DNA of 64,000 nucleotides. Origin: Ectopseudomonas chengduensis. GTDB lineage: Bacteria > Pseudomonadota > Gammaproteobacteria > Pseudomonadales > Pseudomonadaceae. A program made the position numbers and the translations under genes. Shown one piece after another: positions 1 to 8,522 of this stretch. The first letter of the stretch is position 1, and each line of letters opens with the position of its first letter. The stretch covers positions 370,632-434,631 of the forward strand of contig NZ_FMZQ01000002.1 in NCBI RefSeq assembly GCF_900102635.1, read 5' to 3'. Under the pieces are notes generated by a model. The model saw only the letters and a program-made list of their open reading frames with translations. It searched no databases and was not told where the DNA came from.

Positions 1-2
1 AC

Positions 3-16
3 CACTATATATAGTG
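3..16. other. 14-bp perfect AT-rich palindrome
   Basis: CACTATATATAGTG is a perfect palindrome about 130 bases before the response-regulator gene. It could be an operator or the end of a repeat cut by the window edge. Nothing else is recognisable in bases 1-147 apart from the purine-rich ribosome-binding stretch just before 148. Confidence 0.3.
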
Positions 17-147
17 CTTTTGGCATGTGCTGTGCTTAACCAGGCGCCAGGTCTGGGCGCTGGTTTGTCGCTCGCACCGAGACGCGCTCAGCCCCTAGAA
101 TGACGGCGGTGTTTGCGGCACTTGCCGCTATGCAAAGGGGAAAGGGT

Positions 148-903
148 GTGGAACAAGAAGCGTGGCAGATTCTGATCGTCGAGGATGACCAGCGCCTGGC
201 GCAGTTGACCCGCGAGTATCTGGAGGGCAACGGCCTGCGTGTGGCCATCGAAGCCGATGGCGCGCGTGCGGCGGCGCGGATTCTCGCCGAGCAACCGCAT
301 CTGGTGATCCTCGACCTGATGCTGCCGGGTGAAGATGGCCTGAGCATCTGCCGCAAGGTGCGCAGCGGCTACAAGGGGCCGATCCTGATGCTCACCGCGC
401 GCACCGACGATATGGACCAGGTGCTGGGCCTGGAGATGGGCGCCGATGACTACGTGTGCAAGCCGGTGCGCCCGCGTGTGCTGCTGGCGCGCATTCGTGC
501 GCTGCTGCGCCGCCGTGAGGGTAGCGAAAGCGAGCGTGATGAAGGTCAGCCGCGGCGTCTGCAGTTCGGCGCGCTGGCCATCGACAGCGCCATGCGCGAA
601 GCCTGGCTGGGCGAGCAGGGCATCGAGCTGACCAGCGCCGAGTTCGATCTGCTCTGGCTGCTGGCGGCCAATGCCGGGCGCATCCTGTCGCGCGAGGAAA
701 TCTTCAATTCCCTGCGCGGTATCGAGTACGACGGCCAGGACCGTTCCATTGACGTGCGTATTTCGCGCATCCGCCCGAAGATCGGCGATGACCCGATGCA
801 CCCGCGGATGATCAAGACGGTGCGCAGCAAGGGTTATTTGTTCGTCGCCGAGGCCGCCGAGGCGCTGCCGTTCGGTGATGCGCCGCCGATCCTGCGCGAT
901 TGA
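148..903 (+). CDS. OmpR-family response regulator (RstA-like)
   Basis: A DNA-binding response regulator of 251 residues, first half of a two-component pair. The receiver domain is residues 7-122: acidic pair DD at 13-14, phospho-acceptor Asp at 56 (ILDLMLPGEDG), Thr at 83 and Lys at 105 (DDYVCKP). A winged-helix OmpR-type DNA-binding domain fills about 150-245, ending in the usual KTVRSKGYLF. I chose the GTG at 148 because an AAAGGGGAAAGG stretch lies directly upstream; an in-frame ATG at 100 would add 16 atypical residues before the receiver fold. The kinase gene starts 10 bases after the stop, so the two are surely co-transcribed. RstA-like is judged from the partner kinase; the stimulus is unknown. 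Confidence 0.85.
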   Translation: MEQEAWQILIVEDDQRLAQLTREYLEGNGLRVAIEADGARAAARILAEQPHLVILDLMLPGEDGLSICRKVRSGYKGPILMLTARTDDMDQVLGLEMGADDYVCKPVRPRVLLARIRALLRRREGSESERDEGQPRRLQFGALAIDSAMREAWLGEQGIELTSAEFDLLWLLAANAGRILSREEIFNSLRGIEYDGQDRSIDVRISRIRPKIGDDPMHPRMIKTVRSKGYLFVAEAAEALPFGDAPPILRD

Positions 904-913
904 TCGGGCGGCC

Positions 914-2521
914 ATGAATTCCATCTTCCTGCGCATCTATGGCGGCATGCTCGCCGCGCTGGTGCTGGTGGCGCTGCTGGGCGTCGGCACCTTGCACCTG
1001 GTCAACGAGGTGCGCGGCGATCAGTACCGCGAAGGGCTGGCGCGCGGCACCTTCCGCCTGATGGCGGACAACCTGCTGCCGATGAACGAGGTGGAACGCC
1101 GGCGCGCCCTGGTGGTGTGGTCGCGTCTGCTCGGCATCCCCCTGGAGCTGCAGGCCCTGAGCGAGGTGCCGCTTGAAAGCAGCGAGCGCAACCGGCTGCA
1201 GCGCGGCCAGGTGCTGGTGCAGCAGACTGGCCCGCATTCGGCCAAGGTCTATGGCCTGCTCGACGGCAAGCAGCCGCTGCTGCTGACCGGCGAGATCCAG
1301 CAGATCAGCGAGCAGCTGGCGCGGGCCACCAACTACCTGCTGATCGACGAACTGGTGCGCTACCCGGTGCATGAGCAGCCGCAGCGCCTGGCCGAATTGA
1401 AGGCGGCCAAGCAGTTCGGCTTTGATCTGCAGTTGGTGCGGCTCGAGGAAGCCACCATCGACCTCGACCAGCGCAGGCGTATCGACGAGGGCGATACGGT
1501 GATGGCGCTGGGCAAGGGCGGCGACTCCATCTATGTGTTCTCCGGCATCGTCGATACGCCCTGGGTGCTGGAGATCGGCCCGCTATACCAGATGAACCCC
1601 TATCCGCCGCAGCTGCTGGTGCTGATCGGTGCGCTGGGGCTGAGCCTGATCGGCTTGATCGTCTATCTGCTGGTTCGCTCGCTGGAGCAGCGCCTGCGCG
1701 TACTTGAAGGGGCTGCCACGCATATCGCCAGCGGTCGTCTGGATGCGCGAGTGCCGGCTCGCGGTGCGGATTCGGTGGGGCGCCTGGCCAGCAGCTTCAA
1801 CGCCATGGCCGAGCACCTGCAGACGTCCCTGAGCACGCAGCGCGAGCTGGTGCGAGCGGTGTCCCACGAGCTGCGCACGCCGGTGGCGCGGCTGCGTTTC
1901 GGCCTGGAGATGATCGCCGACGCGCCGAACGAAAGTGCCCGGCGCAAGTACATGGACGGCATGGACAGCGATATCCAGGACCTCGACAAGTTGGTCGACG
2001 AGATGCTGACCTACGCGCGCCTGGAGCAGGGTTCGCCGGCGCTGAATTTCCAGCAGGTGGAGCTCAAGGCGCTGATCGACCAGGTGATCGACGAGCTGGC
2101 GCCGCTGAGCAACAAGGTGCGTGTGGAGTGTGGTGCGGTGCTCAGCGTGCAGGCCGAGGGCGCCTGCTGGGTTGAGGCCGAGCCGCGCTACCTGCACCGT
2201 GCGCTGCAGAATCTGGTGAGCAATGCCATGCGCTATGCCGAAGGCAAGGTGCTGATCAGCTGTCAGGTCGGCTACAAGCGTTGCCGCATCGACGTTGAGG
2301 ACGACGGGCCGGGTGTGCCGGAAGAAGCCTGGGAGCGCCTGTTCAGTCCCTTCCTGCGTCTCGATGACAGCCGTACACGGGCTTCTGGCGGGCACGGGTT
2401 GGGGCTGTCCATCGTGCGCCGGATCATCTACTGGCATGGCGGTCGGGCGCAGATCGGCCGCAGCGAGAGCCTCGGTGGCGCGCGTTTCAGCCTGGTGTGG
2501 CCACGGCGTCAGGGGGAGTAG
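914..2521 (+). CDS. Sensor histidine kinase (RstB-like)
   Basis: An inner-membrane sensor kinase of 535 residues. It has an N-terminal membrane helix (about 8-30), a periplasmic sensor region (about 31-225) and a second helix near 238-260. Next come HAMP (about 260-315), a HisKA domain with SHELRTPVARL (His near 318) and an HATPase domain with NLVSNAMRYA, DDGPGVP and GHGLGLSIV. The periplasmic part has the RLQRGQVLVQ...GKVYGLL pattern that I recall from RstB-type kinases. It follows the response regulator closely and would phosphorylate it. Start ATG 914 is the only well placed start after the upstream stop. The signal sensed cannot be read from sequence; E. coli RstB responds to low Mg/acid through PhoP, but that need not hold here. 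Confidence 0.85.
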   Translation: MNSIFLRIYGGMLAALVLVALLGVGTLHLVNEVRGDQYREGLARGTFRLMADNLLPMNEVERRRALVVWSRLLGIPLELQALSEVPLESSERNRLQRGQVLVQQTGPHSAKVYGLLDGKQPLLLTGEIQQISEQLARATNYLLIDELVRYPVHEQPQRLAELKAAKQFGFDLQLVRLEEATIDLDQRRRIDEGDTVMALGKGGDSIYVFSGIVDTPWVLEIGPLYQMNPYPPQLLVLIGALGLSLIGLIVYLLVRSLEQRLRVLEGAATHIASGRLDARVPARGADSVGRLASSFNAMAEHLQTSLSTQRELVRAVSHELRTPVARLRFGLEMIADAPNESARRKYMDGMDSDIQDLDKLVDEMLTYARLEQGSPALNFQQVELKALIDQVIDELAPLSNKVRVECGAVLSVQAEGACWVEAEPRYLHRALQNLVSNAMRYAEGKVLISCQVGYKRCRIDVEDDGPGVPEEAWERLFSPFLRLDDSRTRASGGHGLGLSIVRRIIYWHGGRAQIGRSESLGGARFSLVWPRRQGE

Positions 2522-2543
2522 GGCACGTTTGCGTGTTGGGTCC

Positions 2544-2594
2544 GGTGCGCATGGCGCACCCTACCCGCGATCCGTAGGGTGCGCCGCGCGCACC
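2544..2594. repeat. REP pair, GTAGGGTGCGC family
   Basis: Two inverted units, GGTGCGCATGGCGCACCCTAC and its mirror beginning GTAGGGTGCGCCGCGCGC, sit tail to tail between the kinase and pcpS. The same family flanks the RAYT gene at 13575-14108 and recurs at 25297-25374 and 35303-35367. It probably forms hairpins in the convergent 3' ends of the two genes. Confidence 0.8.
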
Positions 2595-2624
2595 GGCTTA
2601 TCCACTTACGGCGGGGGCGCATGG

Positions 2625-3329
2625 TCACGCCGCCACCGCCACCAGGCTCAGAACCTTGTTATCGAACAGCACGAACTGGCCATCCAGCTCGGCGCCCGTG
2701 CGCCAATCGGGGTGCAGGTCGATCAGCAGGCGCAGGCGCGCGCGGTCCTGGTCGATGTCCAGCAGTTCGGCGTCATGGAAATAGAAGCGCGTCAGGGTCA
2801 GCGGGTAGAGCGCCTTGAACAGGCTTTCCTTGAGCGAGAAAGTCAGGCTGATGCGCGTGGCGCGGGTCTCTTCATCCAGAGCTTGCAGGTGTTGCAGTTC
2901 GGCGGGAGTGAGGATTTCACCCTGCAGTCGTTGGGCGCGCTCGTGGGGCAGCAGGCGTTCAACGTCCATGCCGACGGTGCGCCACTGATCTCGGGCGGCT
3001 ACCAGCGCGGCAGCCCAGTTGTCGCCGTGGGTGATGGAGCCGACCACGCCACGCGGCCATTGCGGCGCGCGGTCTTCACCTACAGCCGGTACGCTGGCCT
3101 GGCCAGTCACGCGGCGCAGGGCTTCGCGGGCGCACAGGCGTCCGGCCAGGTATTCGGCCTGACGCTTGGCCACGCCGCGTACCGGGGGGATATCGCAGCG
3201 AGCGAAGTCATCCTCTGCGAGCAGGGCCGGGTCGAAGCGCGTGCTGATCAGCTGCGCGCCGGCAAGCGCGTTTGGCAGCGGGTTGTGCGTGTCGAGAGGG
3301 CTGCAGCAGGCGGGGTGATGAGCGTTCAT
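2625..3329 (-). CDS. pcpS: 4'-phosphopantetheinyl transferase (EntD/PcpS type)
   Basis: This enzyme moves the phosphopantetheine arm of coenzyme A onto the conserved serine of carrier proteins, activating ACP and nonribosomal peptide carrier domains. It is 234 residues long, the EntD/PcpS size. Family signatures are VGMDVERL (Mg-binding Asp) and FSLKESLFKALYP (the [F/W]xxKES/A motif). In P. aeruginosa a single enzyme, PcpS, serves both primary and secondary metabolism; this gene is probably its orthologue. It is transcribed alone, convergent with the kinase gene. Its promoter lies in the gap 3330-3944, which it shares with an apparent rightward small transcript. Confidence 0.85.
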   Translation of the reverse strand: MNAHHPACCSPLDTHNPLPNALAGAQLISTRFDPALLAEDDFARCDIPPVRGVAKRQAEYLAGRLCAREALRRVTGQASVPAVGEDRAPQWPRGVVGSITHGDNWAAALVAARDQWRTVGMDVERLLPHERAQRLQGEILTPAELQHLQALDEETRATRISLTFSLKESLFKALYPLTLTRFYFHDAELLDIDQDRARLRLLIDLHPDWRTGAELDGQFVLFDNKVLSLVAVAA

Positions 3330-3409
3330 GGGCGCGATTGTGCCGCGCGGCGGACCGTGCAGTCATCCGCCGTTTACATTTCTTTGCAGGCAGGTAACAA
3401 AGCTAAACG

Positions 3410-3543
3410 GACGCTGGCCTCGGCTTTTGTCAGACTGCGCTGGCATTCCCCAGGGAATGCAGGTGAGGTTGTAGTCAGTGCGAGGGCACTGACGTTTTCT
3501 CCGAGTTCGAGAACGGTAGCCCGATTGGGCTGCCGTTTTTTTT
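3410..3543 (+). ncRNA. Candidate small RNA ending in a strong terminator
   Basis: The 615-base gap 3330-3944 has no credible gene but carries a textbook terminator at 3511-3543 pointing right, with no + strand gene upstream except the kinase that ends at 2521, on the far side of the leftward pcpS gene. Before it are a GCATTCC/GGAATGC hairpin (3443-3460) and a GTCAGTGC/GCACTGAC hairpin (about 3475-3493). CTAAACG near 3402 resembles an RpoS-type -10 element. These fit a 110-140-nt structured RNA. The 5' end is a guess; no match to a named RNA is claimed. The rest of the gap holds REP-like repeats. Confidence 0.4.
3511..3543 (+). terminator. Rho-independent terminator
   Basis: A hairpin with arms AACGGtAGCCC and GGGCTgCCGTT around a GATT loop is followed by eight Ts. 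It would end the candidate small RNA. Confidence 0.8.
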
Positions 3544-3609
3544 CGTCTCTCATTTGCTGCTGTGGCAAGAGGCCTAGTGAGCAGTCGGTGTCTGAGGTGT
3601 CACCAGTTC

Positions 3610-3674
3610 GTAGGAGCCGGCTTGCCGGCGATAGCTGCGCTGATGTACGGGATCGCCGGCAAGCCGGCTCCTAC
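3610..3674. repeat. REP pair, GTAGGAGCCGGCTTGCCGGC family
   Basis: GTAGGAGCCGGCTTGCCGGCG and its inverted copy ending CCGGCTCCTAC enclose about 20 bases. Other members are at 7370-7443, 27077-27141 and 32825-32882. Confidence 0.85.
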
Positions 3675-3723
3675 AGCATCCTTTGTTTGGCGGCGCGGTA
3701 CACCGAGGATTCGGCGGCATCGT

Positions 3724-3822
3724 GGTGCACGGCGCACCCTACGCAATGCCGAAATGCGTAGGGTGGATCACGCTTCACCGATCCACCGCTTTGGTGGATG
3801 TAAAAAGCGACATCCACCCTAC
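3724..3822. repeat. Composite palindromic repeat (GTAGGGTGGAT)
   Basis: A GGTGCACGGCGCACCCTAC half-unit is followed by GTAGGGTGGATCACGC and an inverted GACATCCACCCTAC. It appears to be a mosaic of the GTAGGGTGCGC family and a related GTAGGGTGGAT family. It occupies most of the space before the acyltransferase-fusion gene. Confidence 0.65.
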
Positions 3823-3944
3823 ACGACCCTCCCGGCCCTTCGTGTGATCGCCAAGACGTTCGCATTTGCCCTGTGGCTTTCGTGGGGGGATTTGCAGTCA
3901 AATGCCTGTGCGGGCAAATCAATCCCCCGCGAGGACCATGGACG

Positions 3945-5819
3945 ATGACCCAACAATCGCAATTCGCCCTGCTCGGCAAGAAGCGTTTTCTGCCGTTTTT
4001 CGTGACGCAATTGCTCGGCGCCTTCAATGACAACATCTTCAAGCAGTCGCTGATTCTCGCCATCCTCTTCAAGCTCAACACCGGGGTTGACCGCGATCTG
4101 CTGGTCAATCTCTGCGCCTTGCTGTTCATCCTGCCGTTCTTTCTGTTTTCCGCCCTCGGCGGGCAGTTTGGCGAGAAGTTCGCCAAGGATGCGCTGATCC
4201 GCAGGATCAAGCTGGCCGAGGTGTTCATCATGCTCACCGGCGCCGCCGGGGTGCTGCTCGACAGTCTGCCGCTGATGCTCGCCGTGCTGTTCGCCATGGG
4301 CACCCAGTCGGCGCTGTTCGGCCCGGTGAAGTATTCGATCCTGCCGCAGCACCTCAAGGAGCAGGAGCTGGTGGGCGGTAACGCCCTGGTGGAAATGGGT
4401 ACCTTCCTGGCGATTCTGGCCGGCACCATCGGCGCTGGCATCATGATGGCCAGCAGCAGTTATGCGTCCATCGTCGCTGGTTCGGTGGTGGCTGTGGCGC
4501 TGCTTGGCTATCTGGCCAGCCAGGGCATCCCGCGCGCGGCGGCGGCGATGCCGACGCTGCCGCTGGACTGGAACATCTTCCGTCAGTCCTGGGTGATCAT
4601 GAAGCTCGGTCTGGGCCAGCGTAAGGCGGTGTCGCGCTCGCTGGTGGGCAACTCCTGGTTCTGGTTTCTCGGCGCGATCTACCTGACGCAGATTCCGGCT
4701 TACTCGAAGGAGTGGCTGTACGGCGACGAGAGCGTGGTGACGTTGATTCTCACCGTGTTCTCGCTGGGCATCGGCCTGGGCTCGATGCTCTGTGAGCGCA
4801 TGAGTGGGCACAAGGTGGAGATCGGCCTGGTGCCGTTCGGCTCCATCGGCCTGACCCTGTTCGGCATGCTGCTGTGGTGGTTCTCCGGCGGTTTCCCGCA
4901 GGGCGCCACGCCGCATGACTGGCTGGCGCTGCTGGGCTACGGCCAGGCCTGGTGGATTCTCGGCTGCATTCTCGGCATCGGTCTGTTCGGCGGTTTCTAC
5001 ATCGTGCCGCTGTATGCGCTGATCCAGTCGCGTACCGCCGAGCACGAGCGGGCGCGGGTGATTGCGGCCAACAACATCCTCAATGCGTTGTTCATGGTGG
5101 CCTCGGCCATTGTCGCGATCCTCTTTCTCAGCGTCGCAGGGCTGTCGATTCCGCAGCTGTTCCTGGCCATCTCGCTGATGAACATCGCGGTCAACAGCTA
5201 CATCTTCAAGATCGTCCCCGAGTTCAGCATGCGTTTTCTCATCTGGCTGCTGGGGCATTCGATGTACCGGGTGGAGCACAAGGGGCTCGACGCCATCCCC
5301 GACGAGGGCGCGGCGGTACTGGTGTGCAACCACGTGTCCTTCGTCGATGCGCTGCTGATCGGCGGCGCAGTGCGGCGGCCGGTGCGCTTCGTCATGTACT
5401 ACAAGATCTACGACCTGCCGGTGCTCAACTTCATCTTCCGCACCGCCGGTACCGTGCCGATTGCCGGACGCAGTGAGGATCTGCTGATCTACGACGCGGC
5501 GTTCAAGAAGATCGCCGAGTACCTGCGCAATGGCGAGCTGGTGTGCATCTTCCCCGAAGGCAAGCTGACCGCTGATGGTGAGATCGACGAGTTCAGGTCG
5601 GGGGTCGAGCGTATTCTCGAGGAGAACCCGGTGCCGGTGATTCCCATGGCGCTGCAAGGCCTGTGGGGCAGCTTCTTCAGTCGCGACCCGCACAAAGGCA
5701 TCTTCAAGCGCCTGTGGTCGCGGGTGGGCCTGGTGGCCGGTGCGCCGATTGCGCCGGAGCAGGCCAGGCGTGAGGCGCTGCAGGCGCAGGTGGCGGCCTT
5801 GCGTGGGGATTGGCGTTGA
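3945..5819 (+). CDS. MFS transporter / 1-acyl-glycerophosphate acyltransferase fusion
   Basis: A 624-residue inner-membrane protein joining an LplT-like MFS transporter (about residues 1-415, many membrane helices, FNDNIFKQSLILA near the start) to a PlsC-type acyltransferase (about 430-610). The acyltransferase shows the HX4D catalytic motif NHVSFVD (His near 463) and FPEGKLT for glycerol-phosphate binding. It resembles Aas/LplT systems but lacks their acyl-ACP synthetase domain. The likely job is import and re-acylation of lysophospholipids, or acyl transfer coupled to flipping. I use the ATG at 3945, preceded by GCGAGGA; an upstream in-frame ATG at 3873 has no site. Transcribed alone. Confidence 0.85.
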   Translation: MTQQSQFALLGKKRFLPFFVTQLLGAFNDNIFKQSLILAILFKLNTGVDRDLLVNLCALLFILPFFLFSALGGQFGEKFAKDALIRRIKLAEVFIMLTGAAGVLLDSLPLMLAVLFAMGTQSALFGPVKYSILPQHLKEQELVGGNALVEMGTFLAILAGTIGAGIMMASSSYASIVAGSVVAVALLGYLASQGIPRAAAAMPTLPLDWNIFRQSWVIMKLGLGQRKAVSRSLVGNSWFWFLGAIYLTQIPAYSKEWLYGDESVVTLILTVFSLGIGLGSMLCERMSGHKVEIGLVPFGSIGLTLFGMLLWWFSGGFPQGATPHDWLALLGYGQAWWILGCILGIGLFGGFYIVPLYALIQSRTAEHERARVIAANNILNALFMVASAIVAILFLSVAGLSIPQLFLAISLMNIAVNSYIFKIVPEFSMRFLIWLLGHSMYRVEHKGLDAIPDEGAAVLVCNHVSFVDALLIGGAVRRPVRFVMYYKIYDLPVLNFIFRTAGTVPIAGRSEDLLIYDAAFKKIAEYLRNGELVCIFPEGKLTADGEIDEFRSGVERILEENPVPVIPMALQGLWGSFFSRDPHKGIFKRLWSRVGLVAGAPIAPEQARREALQAQVAALRGDWR

Positions 5820-5829
5820 CTTGAATCAT

Positions 5830-5874
5830 GTGGGAGGGGCTTCAGCCGCGATTCGCCGCTAAAGCGCCTCCCAC
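5830..5874. repeat. REP-like hairpin, GTGGGAGGGGCTT family
   Basis: GTGGGAGGGGCTTCAGCCGCG pairs with the inverted GCCTCCCAC end about 45 bases later, between two convergent genes. Related units occur at 34016-34038 and 34306-34330. Confidence 0.75.
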
Positions 5875-5894
5875 GAAGCTGGATTCCGGCTTTC

Positions 5895-6209
5895 TCAGTG
5901 GCTCAACTTGAGTCCGATCAGCCCGCAGACGATCAGTGCCACGCTGGCCAGGCGCAGCAGCGCCATGGATTCGCCAAACAGGATGATGCCGGCGATCACC
6001 GTGCCCACGGCGCCGACGCCGGTCCAGATGGCGTAGGCGGTGCCCAGCGGCAGTTCCTTCATGGCCAGGCCGAGCAGGGCCAGGCTGACCAGCATGGCGC
6101 AGACGGTCAGCAGCGTTGGCAGGGGGCGGGTGAAGCCTTCGGTGTATTTCAGGCCGATGGCCCAGCCGACCTCGAACAGGCCGGCGAGCAGCAGAATGAT
6201 CCAGGACAT
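5895..6209 (-). CDS. sugE: SMR-family guanidinium/quaternary ammonium exporter SugE (Gdx)
   Basis: A four-helix small multidrug resistance protein of 104 residues that works as an antiparallel dimer in the inner membrane. The helix-1 sequence [20 protein letters not shown] carries the essential Glu and the SugE/Gdx-type W-x-x-GLK-Y-T-x-G-F pattern, distinguishing it from EmrE-type drug pumps. SugE/Gdx proteins export guanidinium in exchange for protons. Start ATG 6209 has GGAGG six bases upstream; the longer in-frame start at 6257 would run through the riboswitch. The leader (6216-6290) folds as a guanidine-II riboswitch, which supports the substrate assignment. Confidence 0.9.
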   Translation of the reverse strand: MSWIILLLAGLFEVGWAIGLKYTEGFTRPLPTLLTVCAMLVSLALLGLAMKELPLGTAYAIWTGVGAVGTVIAGIILFGESMALLRLASVALIVCGLIGLKLSH

Positions 6210-6215
6210 AGCTAA

Positions 6216-6290
6216 CCTCCAGTGAGCCCTGAAAGGGGCCGTCCCCGGGTGGGTCACCCTGCGTTCAGGGTGCGGAGGTCGTCCTCGCGT
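6216..6290 (-). promoter_or_regulatory. Guanidine-II (mini-ykkC) riboswitch
   Basis: Read on the minus strand, the leader of sugE holds two small hairpins with the diagnostic ACGR loop: GAGG-ACGA-CCTC (6275-6286, extended by GC pairs to 6272-6288) and GGGG-ACGG-CCCC (6235-6246). The second is followed by CAGGGCTCACT and the GGAGG ribosome-binding site at 6216-6220. Two ACGR-looped stems just before the Shine-Dalgarno of an SMR exporter are the defining arrangement of this class. Binding of guanidine pairs the loops and is thought to free the ribosome-binding site. A third hairpin, CACCCTG-AACG-CAGGGTG, sits in the linker (6255-6272) and may be an alternative fold. Confidence 0.85.
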
Positions 6291-6355
6291 GCGCCATTAT
6301 TGTGCACATTGGCGGAGCCGGGGCAAGGTGTCCCGGATCAGCGGAACTTGTTGAT

Positions 6356-7303
6356 TCAGCTGGAGCTTTTCTCTGAATCCTGACTCATTCGACGATAAAT
6401 GGTCGCCAGTAGCGGGCCGGACAGGTTGTGCCAGACGCTGAACAGTGCGCTGGGCACGGCGGCAAGCGGGCTGAAGTGGGCGCTGGCCAGGGCGGCGCCG
6501 AGGCCGGAGTTCTGCATGCCGACTTCGATGGACAGCGTCTTGCGCTGCGCCAGGGACATGCCGAACAGGCGTCCAGCCAGGTAACCCAGGCCCAGGCCGA
6601 TGCCGTTGTGCAGCATCACCACGGCCATGATCAGCAGGCCCGATTCGGCGATCTTGCCCTGGCTGGCCGCGACTACGGCGGCGACGATGGCGACGATGCT
6701 CACCACGGAAATCAGCGGCAGCACCTCGACGGCGGTCTTCACCCGCTCGCCGAGCAGGCGCTGGGCGATCAGGCCGAGGGCGATGGGCAGTAGCACCATC
6801 TTGAGGATGGAGATGAACATGGCGTTGAACGACACTGGCAGCCACTCCGAGGCCAGCAGCCAGATCAGTGCCGGGGTCACGAGCGGGGCGAGCAGGGTGG
6901 TGACGGCGGTGATCGAGACCGACAGCGCCAGGTCGCCACGGGCGAACCAGGTGATCACGTTGGAGGCGGTACCGCCTGGGCAGCAGCCCACCAGAATCAC
7001 GCCCACGGCGATTTCCGGCGGCAGGGCGAATGCCTGGCACAGCAGCCAGGCGGTGCAGGGCATGATGATGAACTGAGCCAGCACGCCAAGCAGCACGGCC
7101 AGCGGGCGGCGGGCGACTTCCTGGAAGTCCGCGCCTTTGAGGGTCAGTCCCATGCCGAACATGATCAGCCCGAGCAGCGGCACGATCCAGGCGGTCAGTG
7201 GCAGGAACCAGCTGGGCTGGAAGAAGGCCATGACGGCGAACAGCAACACCCAGACGGCGAAGGTGTTGCCGATAAAACGGCTGAGGGCAATCAGTGCTTG
7301 CAT
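6356..7303 (-). CDS. Bile acid:sodium symporter (BASS) family transporter
   Basis: A 315-residue membrane protein with about nine to ten helices. It has the BASS hallmark GCCPGGTASNVITWFARGD in helix 4b and EVGMQNSGLGAALA, the two crossed unwound helices that form the substrate and sodium sites. Bacterial members (YocS, PanS, ASBT homologues) move organic anions such as pantoate or bile acids; this copy's substrate is unknown. Start ATG 7303 is preceded by CCAGGAAAT; the upstream in-frame start lies inside the REP element. The gene is single, with the riboswitch/sugE unit downstream on the same strand. Confidence 0.8.
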   Translation of the reverse strand: MQALIALSRFIGNTFAVWVLLFAVMAFFQPSWFLPLTAWIVPLLGLIMFGMGLTLKGADFQEVARRPLAVLLGVLAQFIIMPCTAWLLCQAFALPPEIAVGVILVGCCPGGTASNVITWFARGDLALSVSITAVTTLLAPLVTPALIWLLASEWLPVSFNAMFISILKMVLLPIALGLIAQRLLGERVKTAVEVLPLISVVSIVAIVAAVVAASQGKIAESGLLIMAVVMLHNGIGLGLGYLAGRLFGMSLAQRKTLSIEVGMQNSGLGAALASAHFSPLAAVPSALFSVWHNLSGPLLATIYRRMSQDSEKSSS

Positions 7304-7369
7304 GGCAGATTTCCTGGCAGGTTCGGAAAAGCCGGCAAGCCTACCAGAAGCGTCCAGCGCACCAGAACT

Positions 7370-7443
7370 GTAGGAGCCGGCTTGCCGGCGATGCTTTCCC
7401 AAGGAATGTCGATAGAACCGATCGCCAGCAAGCTGGCTCCTAC
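7370..7443. repeat. REP pair, GTAGGAGCCGGCTTGCCGGC family
   Basis: GTAGGAGCCGGCTTGCCGGCG is followed by the degenerate inverted copy GCCAGCAAGCTGGCTCCTAC. It ends about eight bases before the hexR stop codon. Confidence 0.85.
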
Positions 7444-7450
7444 AAAAGCC

Positions 7451-8320
7451 CTAGAGCGGCTCTTCATCCGCCGGGTAGCGGCTGGCGGTCAGACTTTCCT
7501 TGATCTTGCGCAGGTGCGGCTGGAAGTCCACGCCACGGCGCAGGGTGACGCCGGTGGCGAGCACGTCGAGCACGGTGAGCTGGATGATGCGCGAGGTCAT
7601 CGGCATGTAGATGTCGGTGTCTTCCGGCAGTGGAATGTCCAGGCTCAGGGTGCTGGCCTTGGCCAGGGGCGAGCCGGCAGCGGTAAGGCCGAGCACCGAG
7701 GCGCCATTCTCGCGCGCCAGGCGCGCCACCTCCACCAGCTCGCGGGTGCGCCCGGTGTAGGAAATGATCACGAACAGATCACCGGTGTGCGCCACCGAGG
7801 TGATCATGCGCTGCATCAGCACGTCGGAATGCGCTGACACTGCCAGGTTGAAGCGAAAGAACTTGTGCTGCGCGTCCAGTGCCACCGACGCCGAGGCGCC
7901 GAGGCCGAAGAAATGGATCTGCCGCGCCTGGATCAGCAGGTCGACGGCGCGGCTGACGTGCTGCGGGTCGAGGCTCTGGCAGGCAGTGTCCAGCGAGGCG
8001 ATGGTGCTGCCGAAGATCTTCCGGGTGTAGGCCTCGGGGCCGTCGTCGGCCGATACCGCGCGGCTGACGTAGGCGGCGCCGCTGGCCAGGCTCTGCGCCA
8101 GTTGCATCTTTAGTTCCGGGTAGCCGTTGGCGCCGAACGAGCGGCAGAAACGGTTGACCGTCGGCTCGCTGACACCCGCCGCCTGGGCCAGTGCGGCGAT
8201 GCTGAAGCGCGTGGCCTGCTGCGGATCATGCAGGATCACTTCGGCGACCTTGCGTTCGGCCTTGTTCAGGTCGTCAAGGCGGCTCTGGATCTGTTCCAGC
8301 AGGTTGCGCACTCGGTCCAT
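7451..8320 (-). CDS. hexR: MurR/RpiR-family regulator HexR
   Basis: A 289-residue repressor of central sugar metabolism. An N-terminal RpiR helix-turn-helix (about 1-77, [22 protein letters not shown]) is followed by a SIS sugar-phosphate-binding domain (about 125-265, [19 protein letters not shown] and [16 protein letters not shown]). In Pseudomonas HexR binds 2-keto-3-deoxy-6-phosphogluconate and releases the zwf-pgl-eda promoter. Here it is divergent from zwf, with a matching operator at 8442-8456 in the shared 200-base gap, so it probably controls both directions. Confidence 0.95.
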   Translation of the reverse strand: MDRVRNLLEQIQSRLDDLNKAERKVAEVILHDPQQATRFSIAALAQAAGVSEPTVNRFCRSFGANGYPELKMQLAQSLASGAAYVSRAVSADDGPEAYTRKIFGSTIASLDTACQSLDPQHVSRAVDLLIQARQIHFFGLGASASVALDAQHKFFRFNLAVSAHSDVLMQRMITSVAHTGDLFVIISYTGRTRELVEVARLARENGASVLGLTAAGSPLAKASTLSLDIPLPEDTDIYMPMTSRIIQLTVLDVLATGVTLRRGVDFQPHLRKIKESLTASRYPADEEPL

Positions 8321-8441
8321 AGGGGCTCCTAACAGGCGGTTGAACGGGCTTGGCGACAGGCGATGGGCGGTAAAACAACCGGCCTATCCTACTGATGCCG
8401 CCCCAAGGTCACCACTGACTTATCGGGTATTGTGAATAATG

Positions 8442-8456
8442 TTGTTGCTATAACAA
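8442..8456. promoter_or_regulatory. HexR operator (TTGT-N7-ACAA)
   Basis: TTGTTGCTATAACAA matches the known HexR consensus TTGT-N7/8-ACAA exactly. It lies in the hexR/zwf divergent gap, 67 bases before the zwf start. A further TTGT half-site is at 8430-8433. Confidence 0.8.
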
Positions 8457-8522
8457 TATTTTTCCTTGATAAATGCAGTATCACCCGGTATTTCTAGTTC
8501 ATCTTGATAAAAGAACAAACTC

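Noticed and set aside
3819..5693. Long open frame antisense to the MFS-acyltransferase gene
   Set aside because: A shadow of GC-rich codon bias: its translation is low-complexity Gln/His/Arg/Glu without any domain, while the + strand gene has clear motifs.
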